This document shows positions 34,803 to 43,629 of a stretch of DNA of 64,000 nucleotides, one piece after another. The DNA is from Streptomyces albus subsp. chlorinus (GTDB taxonomy: Bacteria; Actinomycetota; Actinomycetes; Streptomycetales; Streptomycetaceae). The first letter of the stretch is position 1, and each line of letters begins with the position of its first letter. A model generated the notes under the pieces. It saw only the letters and a list, made by a program, of their open reading frames with translations. It was not told the origin of the DNA and ran no database searches. Position numbers and translations under genes: made by a program. Where the stretch lies: NCBI RefSeq assembly GCF_013302895.1, contig NZ_VJOK01000001.1, forward strand, positions 7,177,378 through 7,241,377, in the 5' to 3' direction.

Positions 34803-35413
34803 CGCCGATCCCCGCCTACCCCCTGCCGACACGAGACGAGCTGCCCACCAGCACCGCGCGGTGGTCCCTCGACCCGCGCCGCGCTGTGCTGCTCGTCCAC
34901 GACATGCAACGGTACTTCCTCGCGCCGTTCGCCTCGTCGGTACGAGACCCGCTGGTGCGCCACTGCGCGCTGCTGCGGGAGCGCTGCGCCGCGCTGCAGA
35001 TCCCGGTGTTCTACACCGCGCAACCCGGTGGCATGACGGAACAGGAGCGCGGCCTGCTGAAGGACATCTGGGGCCCGGGCATGACGGTGGACCCGCTCGA
35101 CCGTCTGATCGTCCCGGAGCTCGCACCCCGGCCGGCGGACCGTGTGCTCACCAAGTGGCGCTACAGCGCGTTCTTCCGCTCCGACCTGCTGGCGCGGATG
35201 CGCGACCAGGGCCGCGACCAGTTGATCGTCTGCGGGGTGTACGGGCACGTCGGTGTCCTGGCCACCGCCCTCGACGCGTTCACCAACGACATCGAGTCGT
35301 TCCTGGTCGCCGACGCCGTCGGTGACTTCTCCGCCGCTTACCACCGGCTGGCTCTCGACTACGCGGCCGCTCGCTGCTCGGTGGTCACCAGCACCGAGGA
35401 GGTCTTCGGATGA
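34790..35413 (+). CDS. phzD: Isochorismatase PhzD
   Basis: At 207 aa it has exactly the length of Pseudomonas PhzD. It hydrolyses the vinyl ether of 2-amino-2-desoxyisochorismate (ADIC) to trans-2,3-dihydro-3-hydroxyanthranilate. Catalytic Asp38 (LLVHDMQRYFL) and Lys122 (VLTKWRYSAFF) sit at the family positions, and IVCGVYGHVGV and FLVADAVGDFS are conserved. Start GTG 34790 follows GGGAGAACC inside the end of phzC; the stop overlaps phzE (ATGA). This is the only phzD in the window. Confidence 0.95.
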   Translation: MPGIAPIPAYPLPTRDELPTSTARWSLDPRRAVLLVHDMQRYFLAPFASSVRDPLVRHCALLRERCAALQIPVFYTAQPGGMTEQERGLLKDIWGPGMTVDPLDRLIVPELAPRPADRVLTKWRYSAFFRSDLLARMRDQGRDQLIVCGVYGHVGVLATALDAFTNDIESFLVADAVGDFSAAYHRLALDYAAARCSVVTSTEEVFG

Positions 35414-37314
35414 ACTCGCCGCAGCTGCTCGACCGCGTGCTGGGAGGGGATCCGGGCGCCTTCGCCCTGCTGCACCGGCCCGAAACCCTCGGCCCGGACC
35501 GGCTGGAGGTCCTGCTGGGCCGGGTCAGCGCCCCGGCCCGGCTCGCGGACATCCCGTCGGCGGACGGCACCGGGCGGCCCGGTGAGGCCCGGCAGGAGAC
35601 GCTGGTCCTGGTGCCGCACCAGCAGATCACCGAGCGGGGCTTCGCCGCCGCCGCGGACGGTTCACCGCTGCTCGCGATGTCGGTGGCCGAGCAGCAGAAG
35701 ATCGCCAGGTCCGAAGCGCTGAGCCGGCTGCCGGACGAGCCGATCGCCCTGACCGGCGGCCGTTTCGACATCGATGACGACGCCTACGCCGACATCGTGC
35801 GTGCCGTGCTCGACAACGAGATCGGTACCGGGGAGGGCTCGAACTTCGTCATCAAGCGCTCGTTCGTCACCACCATCACCGGTTACTCCACGCGCAGCGC
35901 GCTGAGCCTGTTCCGCCGGCTGCTCACCCGGGAGACCGGCGCCTACTGGACCTTTCTCGTACACACCGGCACCCGGACCTTCGTCGGCGCCACGCCCGAG
36001 CGCCACGTCAGCCTGCGGGACGGTGTCGCGGCGATGACCCCGATCAGCGGCACCTACCGCTACCCCCCGACAGGCCCCGTCCTCTCGGAGGTCATGGACT
36101 TCCTCACGGACGGCAAAGAGACCGACGAGTTGTACATGGTCCTGGACGAGGAACTGAAGATGATGGCCCGGGTCTGTCAGGGCGGTGGCCGGGTGGTGGG
36201 GCCGTTCCTGCGGGAGATGGCCCACCTCGCGCACACCGAGTACGTCATCGAGGGGCGCAGTGCTCTCGATCCCCGGGACATACTGCGGGAGACGCTGTTC
36301 GCTCCCACGGTGACCGGCAGCCCGCTGGAGAACGCCTGCCGGGTCATCGCCCGCTACGAGCCCCGTGGCCGCGGCTACTACGGGGGCGTCGCGGCCCTCA
36401 TCGGCCGTGAGGCCGACGGCACGCGCACCCTGGATTCCGCCATCCTCATCCGCACCGCCGACATCACCGCCTCGGACTGTGACGACACCGGTCGCGTCGA
36501 GGTCGGAGTGGGCGCCACCCTGGTCCGGCACTCCGACCCAGCCTCCGAGGTCGCGGAAACCCGCACGAAGGCCGCGGGGCTCATCGCGGCACTGGGGGCC
36601 GACGAGCGGCTCGATGGGAATCCCGAGATCCGGGAAGCCCTGGGGAGGCGCAACTCGACGCTCGCGAGCTTCTGGCTCAGCGACGCCGACTCCCGGATCC
36701 AGCCGCGGCCGGCGCTGGCGGGCCGCCGGGCGCTCGTCGTCGACGCCGAGGACACCTTCAGCTCGATGCTAGTCCACCAGCTGCGGGCCATCGGGCTGAC
36801 GGTGCAGCTGGGCCGGTTCGACGGGCCCCACCGCTTCGACGACCACGATCTGGTCGTCCTGGGACCCGGCCCCGGCGACCCCCGGGAGACCGGGCACCCC
36901 CGGATGGCCCACCTCGCCTCGGCGATCGAGCACCTCTTGTCGGCGCGCACCCCCTTTCTGGCCGTGTGCCTGAGCCATCAGCTGCTCTGCCGGCACCTCG
37001 GGCTCGGGCTGCGGCGCCGGGAGGTCCCGAACCAGGGCACCCAGCGCGAGATCGACCTGTTCGGCGCGCGGGAACGGGTGGGCTTCTACAACTCCTACGT
37101 GGCCTATGGGGGAGCCGGGGAGCTGGAGTGCCCCGGTGTCGGCACGGTGCGGGTCAGCCGGGACGCCGGCACGGGAGAGGTGCACGCCCTGCGCGGTCCG
37201 CACTTCAGCTCGGTGCAGTTCCACCTCGAATCGGTGCTCACCCAGGACGGGGAGCGCCTCCTGGAAGAGCTGCTGGCGCCGCTGACGGAGACCGAGGAGG
37301 CACTGAACGCATGA
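35410..37314 (+). CDS. phzE: ADIC synthase PhzE
   Basis: This 634-aa fusion has a chorismate-binding domain (residues about 100-400: MTPISGTYRY, ELYMVLDEELKMMARVC, APTVTGSPLENACRVI, RGYYGGVAALI) and a class I glutamine amidotransferase domain (Cys520 in AVCLSHQ, His605 and Glu607 in VQFHLES). It converts chorismate and glutamine to ADIC, the committed step to phenazines. It overlaps phzD and the following gene by four bases each. A 30-codon remnant of a second copy survives at 58708-58797. Confidence 0.95.
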   Translation: MNSPQLLDRVLGGDPGAFALLHRPETLGPDRLEVLLGRVSAPARLADIPSADGTGRPGEARQETLVLVPHQQITERGFAAAADGSPLLAMSVAEQQKIARSEALSRLPDEPIALTGGRFDIDDDAYADIVRAVLDNEIGTGEGSNFVIKRSFVTTITGYSTRSALSLFRRLLTRETGAYWTFLVHTGTRTFVGATPERHVSLRDGVAAMTPISGTYRYPPTGPVLSEVMDFLTDGKETDELYMVLDEELKMMARVCQGGGRVVGPFLREMAHLAHTEYVIEGRSALDPRDILRETLFAPTVTGSPLENACRVIARYEPRGRGYYGGVAALIGREADGTRTLDSAILIRTADITASDCDDTGRVEVGVGATLVRHSDPASEVAETRTKAAGLIAALGADERLDGNPEIREALGRRNSTLASFWLSDADSRIQPRPALAGRRALVVDAEDTFSSMLVHQLRAIGLTVQLGRFDGPHRFDDHDLVVLGPGPGDPRETGHPRMAHLASAIEHLLSARTPFLAVCLSHQLLCRHLGLGLRRREVPNQGTQREIDLFGARERVGFYNSYVAYGGAGELECPGVGTVRVSRDAGTGEVHALRGPHFSSVQFHLESVLTQDGERLLEELLAPLTETEEALNA

Positions 37315-37658
37315 GAGCCACCATCTCCTGGTGGGACCTGTCCGGATCCGAGCAGACCATCGGCTCCCTCCGTGACCACCTGCGCGAAGAGGGCGTGGAG
37401 CTGTGGGAACAGGTCGAGGGGCTGCGGCTGAAGTTCTGGATATCCGACCGGCGGAACAACCGGTGGGGCGCGGTGATGCTGTGGGAGTCCACAGCCGACC
37501 TGACGGCACCGATGCCGCCGAACCGGGCCGCCGAACTCATCGGATACCCGCCGACCCACCGCATGGTGACCGACGTCGAGGCCATCGTCGAGGGTGTCCA
37601 CCCGGGGCGGCCGGCCGACCACGGCCTGGCCTTCGAACCGGCGGAGGAGTCGTCGTGA
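37311..37658 (+). CDS. YdhR-like small monooxygenase-fold protein
   Basis: The 115-aa product (start MRATISWWDLSGSEQTIGSL) has a ferredoxin-like alpha/beta pattern, with KFWISDRRNNRWGAVMLWES and PNRAAELIGYPPTHR typical of YdhR-type putative monooxygenases. It is coupled to phzE by an ATGA overlap. It has no counterpart in copy B. It could act on a phenazine intermediate, but there is no direct evidence. A Pro/Ala-rich open frame with good codon bias starts at GTG 37655, overlapping its stop, and runs into the next gene; I do not call it. Confidence 0.6.
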   Translation: MRATISWWDLSGSEQTIGSLRDHLREEGVELWEQVEGLRLKFWISDRRNNRWGAVMLWESTADLTAPMPPNRAAELIGYPPTHRMVTDVEAIVEGVHPGRPADHGLAFEPAEESS

Positions 37659-37859
37659 GCGCGTCGGCCGGCTCGCCGGTGGCCGACGAGATCTCCACCC
37701 CGCCCGCCGGGCCGATGAGCCCGCCCAGGACCTGGTTCGGCAGCGCGGCCGCGAGCCCGGTCCGCGAGCCGGGCGTGCCGGCGCCGACCACACCGGAGCG
37801 CACCACTTTCGGCAGTCCGGTCCGGGCAGCAGTGCCCTTCAGAGGAAGAAGGCAAACCG

Positions 37860-39701
37860 ATGTGTGGAATCGCAGGCTGGGTCTCCTTCGATCGGGATCT
37901 GACCCGGCACCGCGCGGACCTGGACGCGATGGCGGCGACCATGGCCTGCCGGGGACCGGACGCCGAGGGCATCCGGCTCGACCGGCACGCGGCGCTCGGC
38001 CACCGAAGACTGGCGGTCATCGACATCGAGGGCGGCAGCCAGCCCATGGAGGTGCACTCCGACGACGGTGCGGTGACGATCACCTACAGCGGAGAGGTCT
38101 ACAACTTCGCCGAACTCCGCGGTGAGTTGCGCAGCCGAGGCCACCGGTTCCGTACCCAGAGCGATACCGAGGTGGTGCTCCACGGCTACCTGGAGTGGGA
38201 GGAGGCGGTCGCCGAACGGCTCAACGGGATGTTCGCCTTCGCCGTCTGGGATGCCAGGGCCGAGAAACTCGTGATGATCCGCGACCGGTTGGGCGTCAAG
38301 CCGCTCTATTTCTCCGGTACGGATGACGGGGTACTGTTCGGTTCCGAACCGAAGGCGATCCTCGCCCACTCACTGGCGGACCGCGCGGTCGATCTCGACG
38401 GACTGCGTGAACTGGTCAGCTTCACGCAGACGCCGGGGGCCGTGGTGTGGTGCGGGATGCGCGAGGTGGTACCGGGCGGGGTGGTCACCGTCGACCGCGG
38501 CGGCCTGCGCGAGCGCCGCTACTGGACTCTGCCGACCCGCGCCCACACCGATGACCGGCAGACCACCATCGCCACCGTGCGCACGCTGCTCGAGGACGTG
38601 GTGGACCGTCAGCTGGTCTCCGACGTACCACGCTGCACCCTGCTCTCCGGCGGTCTGGACTCCAGTGCGATCACCGCCCTGGCCGCCGCCCGGCTCCGCG
38701 AGCGAGGTGAGCGGGTGCGCAGCTTCGCGGTGGATTTCGTGGGGCGGGACGACGACTTCGTCGCCGACGACCTGCGCCCCACCTCGGACGGTCCCTACGC
38801 GCGCGAGGTGGCCGCACACGTCGGTTCGCGGCACGAGGCCATCGTGCTCAACCATGCCGCGCTCGCGGACCCGGCGGTGCGCCGTGCGGTCATCACCGCG
38901 CGGGACAGCCCGCTCAGCCTCGGTGACATGGACGCTTCGCTGTACTTGCTGTTCCAGGCCATCCGTGAGCACTCCACCGTCGCCCTGTCCGGGGAGTCCG
39001 CCGACGAGGTCTTCGGCGGGTACAGCTGGTTCCACCAGCCGGAGGCGCGGGCCGCGGACACTTTTCCCTGGATGGCCGTGTTCGTCAGCGGTGCGCGGGC
39101 CCAGGTGTCCGACCGGTTCAACGCCGATATCACCGCCGCCCTCGACCTTCCCTCCTACATCCGCGACCGGTACGCCGACGCTGTCTTGGAGGTCGGGCGG
39201 GGCGAGGGTGAGACGGACCACGAGATGCGGATGCGGGTGATCTGCTACCTGCACCTGACCCGCTTCGTCCGCATGCTCCTGGAGCGCAAGGACCGCATCA
39301 GCATGGCTGTCGGGCTGGAGGTCCGGGTCCCTTTCTGCGACCACCGGCTCGTCGAGTACGTCTACAACACCCCCTGGTCGATGAAAGCGTTCGACGGAAG
39401 GGAGAAGAGCCTGCTGCGCGCCGCGACCGCGGATCTGCTCCCGCCCTCGGTGCTGAAACGGGCGAAGGCTCCCTACCCGGCCACCCTTGATCCGCTCTAC
39501 ACCGATGCTCTGCTGCAGCAGTGCAAGGAACTGGTCGCGACCGACGATCCGGTCTTCGAACTGGTCGACCGCGGTTGGCTGGGAGAGATCACGCAGCACG
39601 ACCCGGGCACGATGCCCATAGACGTCCGCAACGGCATGGAGCGCGTACTCGATCTGAGCACCTGGCTGGACATCTACCGCCCCGAGCTCCGGCTGCACTG
39701 A
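37860..39701 (+). CDS. Asparagine-synthetase-like amidotransferase (PhzH-like), copy A
   Basis: This 613-aa glutamine-dependent amidotransferase has an N-terminal Ntn domain with Cys2 exposed after Met removal (MCGIAGWVSF, RGPDAEG, GHRRLAVID) and a C-terminal ATP-pyrophosphatase domain (SGGLDSSAITAL, LSGESADEVFGGY). In Pseudomonas the related PhzH converts phenazine-1-carboxylate to the carboxamide, and the setting makes the same role likely here. GGAAGAAGG precedes the ATG. Bases 39228-39444 are almost identical to the paralogue at 58928. Confidence 0.85.
   Translation: MCGIAGWVSFDRDLTRHRADLDAMAATMACRGPDAEGIRLDRHAALGHRRLAVIDIEGGSQPMEVHSDDGAVTITYSGEVYNFAELRGELRSRGHRFRTQSDTEVVLHGYLEWEEAVAERLNGMFAFAVWDARAEKLVMIRDRLGVKPLYFSGTDDGVLFGSEPKAILAHSLADRAVDLDGLRELVSFTQTPGAVVWCGMREVVPGGVVTVDRGGLRERRYWTLPTRAHTDDRQTTIATVRTLLEDVVDRQLVSDVPRCTLLSGGLDSSAITALAAARLRERGERVRSFAVDFVGRDDDFVADDLRPTSDGPYAREVAAHVGSRHEAIVLNHAALADPAVRRAVITARDSPLSLGDMDASLYLLFQAIREHSTVALSGESADEVFGGYSWFHQPEARAADTFPWMAVFVSGARAQVSDRFNADITAALDLPSYIRDRYADAVLEVGRGEGETDHEMRMRVICYLHLTRFVRMLLERKDRISMAVGLEVRVPFCDHRLVEYVYNTPWSMKAFDGREKSLLRAATADLLPPSVLKRAKAPYPATLDPLYTDALLQQCKELVATDDPVFELVDRGWLGEITQHDPGTMPIDVRNGMERVLDLSTWLDIYRPELRLH
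39228..39444 (+). repeat. Near-identical tract shared by the two amidotransferase genes (A)
   Basis: These 217 bases match 60287-60503 with only three differences, while the surrounding parts of the two genes are clearly more divergent (roughly 80% by eye at the 5' end). It looks like a gene-conversion tract. Confidence 0.85.
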
Positions 39702-39789
39702 CGACTCCCGTGCAGCCGGGACCACAAAGCCCTGCCGCCGGCTGTTCGCCGGAACAGGTGAAACCACGCCCTGAAGAGAGGAAATCCAT

Positions 39790-40191
39790 ATGCCGCACAC
39801 GATCGTCAATCCAGACGGTCTGCACGACCCGGGCCCGTTCGGCTACAGCCACACCGCCAAGGTCCCGTCCGGCACGGAGCTGGTTTTCGTGTCCGGTCAG
39901 TACGGGTCGGGGCCGGACGGAATGGTTGTCTCGAAGGACTTCAACGAGCAGGTGCGGCAGGCGTTCAGCAATCTGCGCACGGCCCTTGCGGCCCACGGGC
40001 TCGACCTGACCGACGTCGTCCAGCTCAGGACGTATGTGGTGGACCCCGACGTCGACAAGCTCGGGGCGATCGGCCAGGCGGTGGCGAGCGGCGGCGCCGA
40101 GAAGCCGCCCACGCAGACCGTCATCGGGGTCGCCGGCCTGGCCATGCCCGACATTCTGTTCGAGGTCGAAGCAGTCGCCACGCGCTCCTGA
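39790..40191 (+). CDS. RidA-family enamine/imine deaminase
   Basis: The 133-aa product has the YjgF/RidA layout: ELVFVSGQYG, FNEQVRQAFSNLRTALAAHG, VVQLRTYVVD and PTQTVIGVAGLAMPDILFEV, with the hallmark Glu near the C-terminus. RidA proteins hydrolyse reactive enamines and imines. PhzF and PhzB handle unstable amino-ketone and imine intermediates, so a housekeeping role within phenazine assembly is plausible (inference). GAGAGGAAA precedes the ATG. It has no copy B partner. Confidence 0.85.
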   Translation: MPHTIVNPDGLHDPGPFGYSHTAKVPSGTELVFVSGQYGSGPDGMVVSKDFNEQVRQAFSNLRTALAAHGLDLTDVVQLRTYVVDPDVDKLGAIGQAVASGGAEKPPTQTVIGVAGLAMPDILFEVEAVATRS

Positions 40192-40313
40192 CACCGTGCC
40201 GCTGCCCGCGTTCGGGGACCGTCCCGGCCACGGGCAGCGGCGCAGGGCAGGGGCGCCACGGCACCGAGGGCAGGCCGCAACCAGAGCGTCACCATGGAGG
40301 AAGGGGATTCGAG

Positions 40314-40805
40314 ATGGCAGGCACCGATACGCCGTCCGAGGGGTTCGGCACCGACGCCGAACTCCGCCGCCGGCACCGTGAGGTCGTCGCGGACTACATG
40401 AGCCGGAAGGGCGAGAACCGCTTGACGCGGTATCTGCTCTTCACCGAGGACGGCAGCGCCGGCCTGTACACGACCGACACCGGCGAACCGGTCGTCTCGC
40501 AGGGGCACGAGAAGCTCAAGGCGCACGGCGAGTGGTCGTTGCGCATGTTCCCGGACTGGGAATGGATCAACGTGGAGATCTTCGAGACGCAGGATCCCAA
40601 CAGGTTCTGGGTCGAGTGCGACGGGAGGGGGGAAATCCGGTACCCGGACTACCCGCCCGGGTACTATGAGAACCACTTCATACACTCCTTCCTGCTCGAA
40701 AACGGGAAGATCAAGCAGAACCGCGAATTCATGAACCCCTTCCAGCAGCTGCGCGCCCTGAGTATCGAGGTGCCGAAGATCAAGCGTGGCGGAATACCCA
40801 CGTAG
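40314..40805 (+). CDS. phzB: Phenazine assembly protein PhzB (PhzA/B family)
   Basis: This 163-aa protein matches Pseudomonas PhzA/PhzB along its length: ELRRRHREVVADYMSRKGEN, GLYTTDTGEPV, FPDWEWINVEIFET, FWVECDGRGEI, ENHFIHSFLLENGKIK and NREFMNPFQQLRALSI, ending RGGIPT. It binds two amino-ketone molecules and promotes their condensation to the tricyclic core. Only one PhzA/B gene is present, as is usual outside the fluorescent pseudomonads. GGAGGAAGGGG precedes the ATG. Confidence 0.95.
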   Translation: MAGTDTPSEGFGTDAELRRRHREVVADYMSRKGENRLTRYLLFTEDGSAGLYTTDTGEPVVSQGHEKLKAHGEWSLRMFPDWEWINVEIFETQDPNRFWVECDGRGEIRYPDYPPGYYENHFIHSFLLENGKIKQNREFMNPFQQLRALSIEVPKIKRGGIPT

Positions 40806-40973
40806 GGGCCTCAACTCATCAGCCGACGCGGTCGCGAGCGCACCGTCGAGGCCACCGGGTCGCGTTGCCGCCCGCCCGGCACGCGACCCGGGTCGGAATG
40901 TTTTCCGGGCCCGTGGCCGGGTCCGCGCTGTCCGAGACCACGGCACCCATGCTTTCGGAGGAACCCGGAACCG

Positions 40974-41366
40974 ATGACGCACGAGTCCGACGACAGGGAC
41001 GAGCTGGACGACAGGCTGGACCGGATCGGGCGGCACCCCTTCCGCGCGAAGTTCCGGCTGTACGGAAGGGACCGCGCGGTGGTCGACCTGCGCGGGATCA
41101 CGACGGTCCGCAAGCACGCCCAGGACCTGATCGGCCGTCGGCTGGCCCCGGCCGAACCGCACAACGACGGGCGTCAGACGCCCTACCGCGGGCATCCCGT
41201 CTTCGTCGCCCAGCACGCCACGGCGACGTGCTGCCGCACCTGCCTCGCGCGGTGGCACGGCATCGCCGCCGGGCATGAACTCGACGACGCCGAGCGTGCC
41301 TACGTCGTCGAGGCGATCTGCCGGTGGATCGCGAGGCAGTACGCCCCTCACCGCCCGCCGCCATGA
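40974..41366 (+). CDS. DUF4186 protein, copy A
   Basis: The 130-aa product fits DUF4186: LDRIGRHPFRAKFRL, VVDLRGITTVRKHAQDLI and GHPVFVAQHATATCCRTCLA. The motif CCRTCLARWH could bind a metal. Function of the family is unknown. It precedes a PhzM-like methyltransferase, and the same pair is duplicated at 49125-50594, which ties DUF4186 to the phenazine locus. GGAGGAA lies 11 bases before ATG 40974. Confidence 0.8.
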   Translation: MTHESDDRDELDDRLDRIGRHPFRAKFRLYGRDRAVVDLRGITTVRKHAQDLIGRRLAPAEPHNDGRQTPYRGHPVFVAQHATATCCRTCLARWHGIAAGHELDDAERAYVVEAICRWIARQYAPHRPPP

Positions 41367-41641
41367 CCAGGCCGGGGGCGCAGCGGCCGGCTGGCGGGCG
41401 AAGAGCGACGGTCTCCCGGCGCGAGGTGGGCTGTTCGATGTGCCGCTGCACACCGGAAGGTCTTCGGGTACCGGGCGCTCACGCGCACGCTGCTCCGGTG
41501 CCTCGCTCACGGGCGACGGCCGCGTCGTGACGGAGCGATGAGGGTAAGCCGTCTCGCAGAGCGCGATGACGCCGCGGTGGAAGCAGCGGCGGAGTGGGCC
41601 GACCGGCAGGCGGTTGGGAAGTCGGGGATGGGGAGGTCCCA

Positions 41642-42658
41642 ATGACGGAGGACGTGCAGGCCACACGAGGTGTGGTCGACATCATCACCGGTGGATGGCG
41701 GGCGCAGGCCCTCTACACCGCGGTCAAGCTCGGACTGCCGGACCACATCGAGGCGGGCCGGACCACCAGCGGCGAACTGGCCGCCGCGACCGGGGCGGAC
41801 GAGAGGGGAGTGCACCGCCTGCTGCGCCTGCTGGTGGCCATGGGCGTGTTCGAGGGAAGCGAGTCCACCGGCTACCGGAACACCCGGATCAGCGCAGTAC
41901 TGCTCGACCGGCCCCAGTCCCTGCGCGACATGTGCCTGCTCTACGGTGAGGAGTTCTACTCCGCCTGGGGGTACGCCCATCAGGCCATCAGCACGGCAAG
42001 CTCGGGGTTCGAAGCCGCTTTCGGTGAGCCGTTCTACGAGTATCTCGGTCAGGACGCGGCCACCGCCAGGCGGTTCCAGCACGCCATGAACGCCGGGAAC
42101 ATGTTTTTCCACCAGGTGCCCGAGGTCTTCGACTTCTCCAGCGGCAAGATGATCGTGGATGTCGGCGGAGGCGGAGGGCACCTGCTCGCCACGATCCTCG
42201 GCGCCGTACCGGACGCCAGGGGAACGCTCCTCGACCGTGCGCACATGATGCCCAAGGCACGAGAGCACCTGGCGGCCACCGTCGGACTGGAGCGCGTCCA
42301 ACTGGTCGGAGGCGACATGTTCGAGGACGTCCCGGCGGGCGGGGACGTCTACATCCTCTGCCGGGTGCTGGCGGGCTGGGACGACGACGCGGTCGTCCAG
42401 GTCTTCGAGAACTGCCGCCGCGCCATGGCGGACTCCACATCGCGGTTGCTGATACTCGATCGCTTCGTCGAGGACGAGAACCCCACTGTGCTGCCCGCCC
42501 TGTGGGACCTCCACCTTCTGATGACCACCGGCGGCGAGCACCGCACCCTGAGCCGGATCACGGCGCTCCTGAACACGGCCGGCCTGGACGTTTCGCGGAC
42601 CACCGAGCTACCCATGGAAACAACCGCCCTCATCGCGGCGCCACGCCTCCCGTCGTGA
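41642..42658 (+). CDS. PhzM-like SAM-dependent methyltransferase, copy A
   Basis: This 338-aa enzyme resembles P. aeruginosa PhzM over its whole length: VDIITGGWRAQALYTAVKLG, IHRLLRLLVA-type dimerisation helix, RDMCLLYGEEFYSAW, FEAAFGEPFYEYLG, the SAM loop VDVGGGGG (about residues 172-179), and the C-terminal LPMETTALIAAPR. PhzM methylates phenazine-1-carboxylate on N5. O- or ester-methylation is equally possible here. GGGGAGG precedes ATG 41642. Its paralogue is at 49569. Confidence 0.88.
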   Translation: MTEDVQATRGVVDIITGGWRAQALYTAVKLGLPDHIEAGRTTSGELAAATGADERGVHRLLRLLVAMGVFEGSESTGYRNTRISAVLLDRPQSLRDMCLLYGEEFYSAWGYAHQAISTASSGFEAAFGEPFYEYLGQDAATARRFQHAMNAGNMFFHQVPEVFDFSSGKMIVDVGGGGGHLLATILGAVPDARGTLLDRAHMMPKAREHLAATVGLERVQLVGGDMFEDVPAGGDVYILCRVLAGWDDDAVVQVFENCRRAMADSTSRLLILDRFVEDENPTVLPALWDLHLLMTTGGEHRTLSRITALLNTAGLDVSRTTELPMETTALIAAPRLPS

Positions 42659-42847
42659 CACAGGGACGTTCCCGGGCGCCCGCGTTCACCGATGGAGGCC
42701 GGCATGCTCATCACAGCCGCGAACGACCCCGCCGGCCGAGCCGGCGGGACCACCGCGCACGGCACGGATCTGGCCGCCGTCATGGCTGACGGCGGCAGCC
42801 CAGCATCGTCAGGCGGGCACGAACAACCAGCGGACGGGAGATCTGCG

Positions 42848-43336
42848 GTGCTCAAGTTGGCAACGATCGGCGTCTATGGCTTCGACGGTGAGTCCTATCT
42901 GCAACGACTGCGACAGGCGGACGTCCGCCTGCTGCTCGACATACGTCAGCGCCGCGGTGTCCGCGGACCCGAATACGCGTGGGCGAACTCGCGCCGGCTG
43001 CAGGCGGCCCTCGACGAGGCCGGAATCGCCTACGAGCACCACCGCGAACTCGCTCCGACCACCGATTTACGTCAGCTCCAGTACGCGGAGGACGACCGCC
43101 TCGGCGTCGGCAAACGCTCGCGCCGCGAGTTGGCCGCCGAGTACACCCGCCGCTATACGAGCGAGATCCTCGATCCCGTGGACCTGGAGCCGATCGTGTC
43201 GGCGCTGCCGAGCAGCGGGACCGCCGCGCTGTTCTGCGTCGAGCGCGACCCCGAGGCCTGCCACCGGTCGCTGGTCGCCCAGCGGCTCAGCGAGCGCTAC
43301 GACATCACGATCGAGCACCTCCGCCCGTTGCCATGA
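42848..43336 (+). CDS. DUF488 family protein
   Basis: The 162-aa product has the DUF488 features: TIGVYGFDGESYLQRLRQAD, LLLDIRQRRGVRGPEYAW, and the Cys-containing FCVERDPEACHRSLVAQRLS. Function is unknown. Start GTG 42848 follows GGGAG. A longer frame back to 42692 is of poor quality. It is probably a chromosomal gene lying between the phenazine copies. Confidence 0.8.
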   Translation: MLKLATIGVYGFDGESYLQRLRQADVRLLLDIRQRRGVRGPEYAWANSRRLQAALDEAGIAYEHHRELAPTTDLRQLQYAEDDRLGVGKRSRRELAAEYTRRYTSEILDPVDLEPIVSALPSSGTAALFCVERDPEACHRSLVAQRLSERYDITIEHLRPLP

Positions 43337-43629
43337 GCGGGCCGCTGCCGGGCGGCGCGTCGCGACCGCCGACAGCGGCCCCGGTGGCAAGACCCCGCGG
43401 AAGCGCGCGATCCGCCGACTGCCGGAGGGCGGCGGACGTAGGGTCGTTTCATGAGTTACCGACCCATAGCGGAAAGGGTACGGCGCGTGCCCAGCAGAAC
43501 ATCCCCCACCGGTCGCCGTGAGGCCCGGCCGGCCGTGGCCTCCGCACCGGGCCGAGGCGACCGGGATCCTCGGACCCGCGAAGGACGCCGGCACCGAGCC
43601 GTGCTCCGTACCGAAGGCAGGGCGGACTG

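Noticed and set aside
37655..38125. GTG-started frame of 157 codons overlapping the amidotransferase gene
   Set aside because: Only the first 65 codons have coding bias; the rest is shadow of the amidotransferase. Kept as an observation, not a gene.
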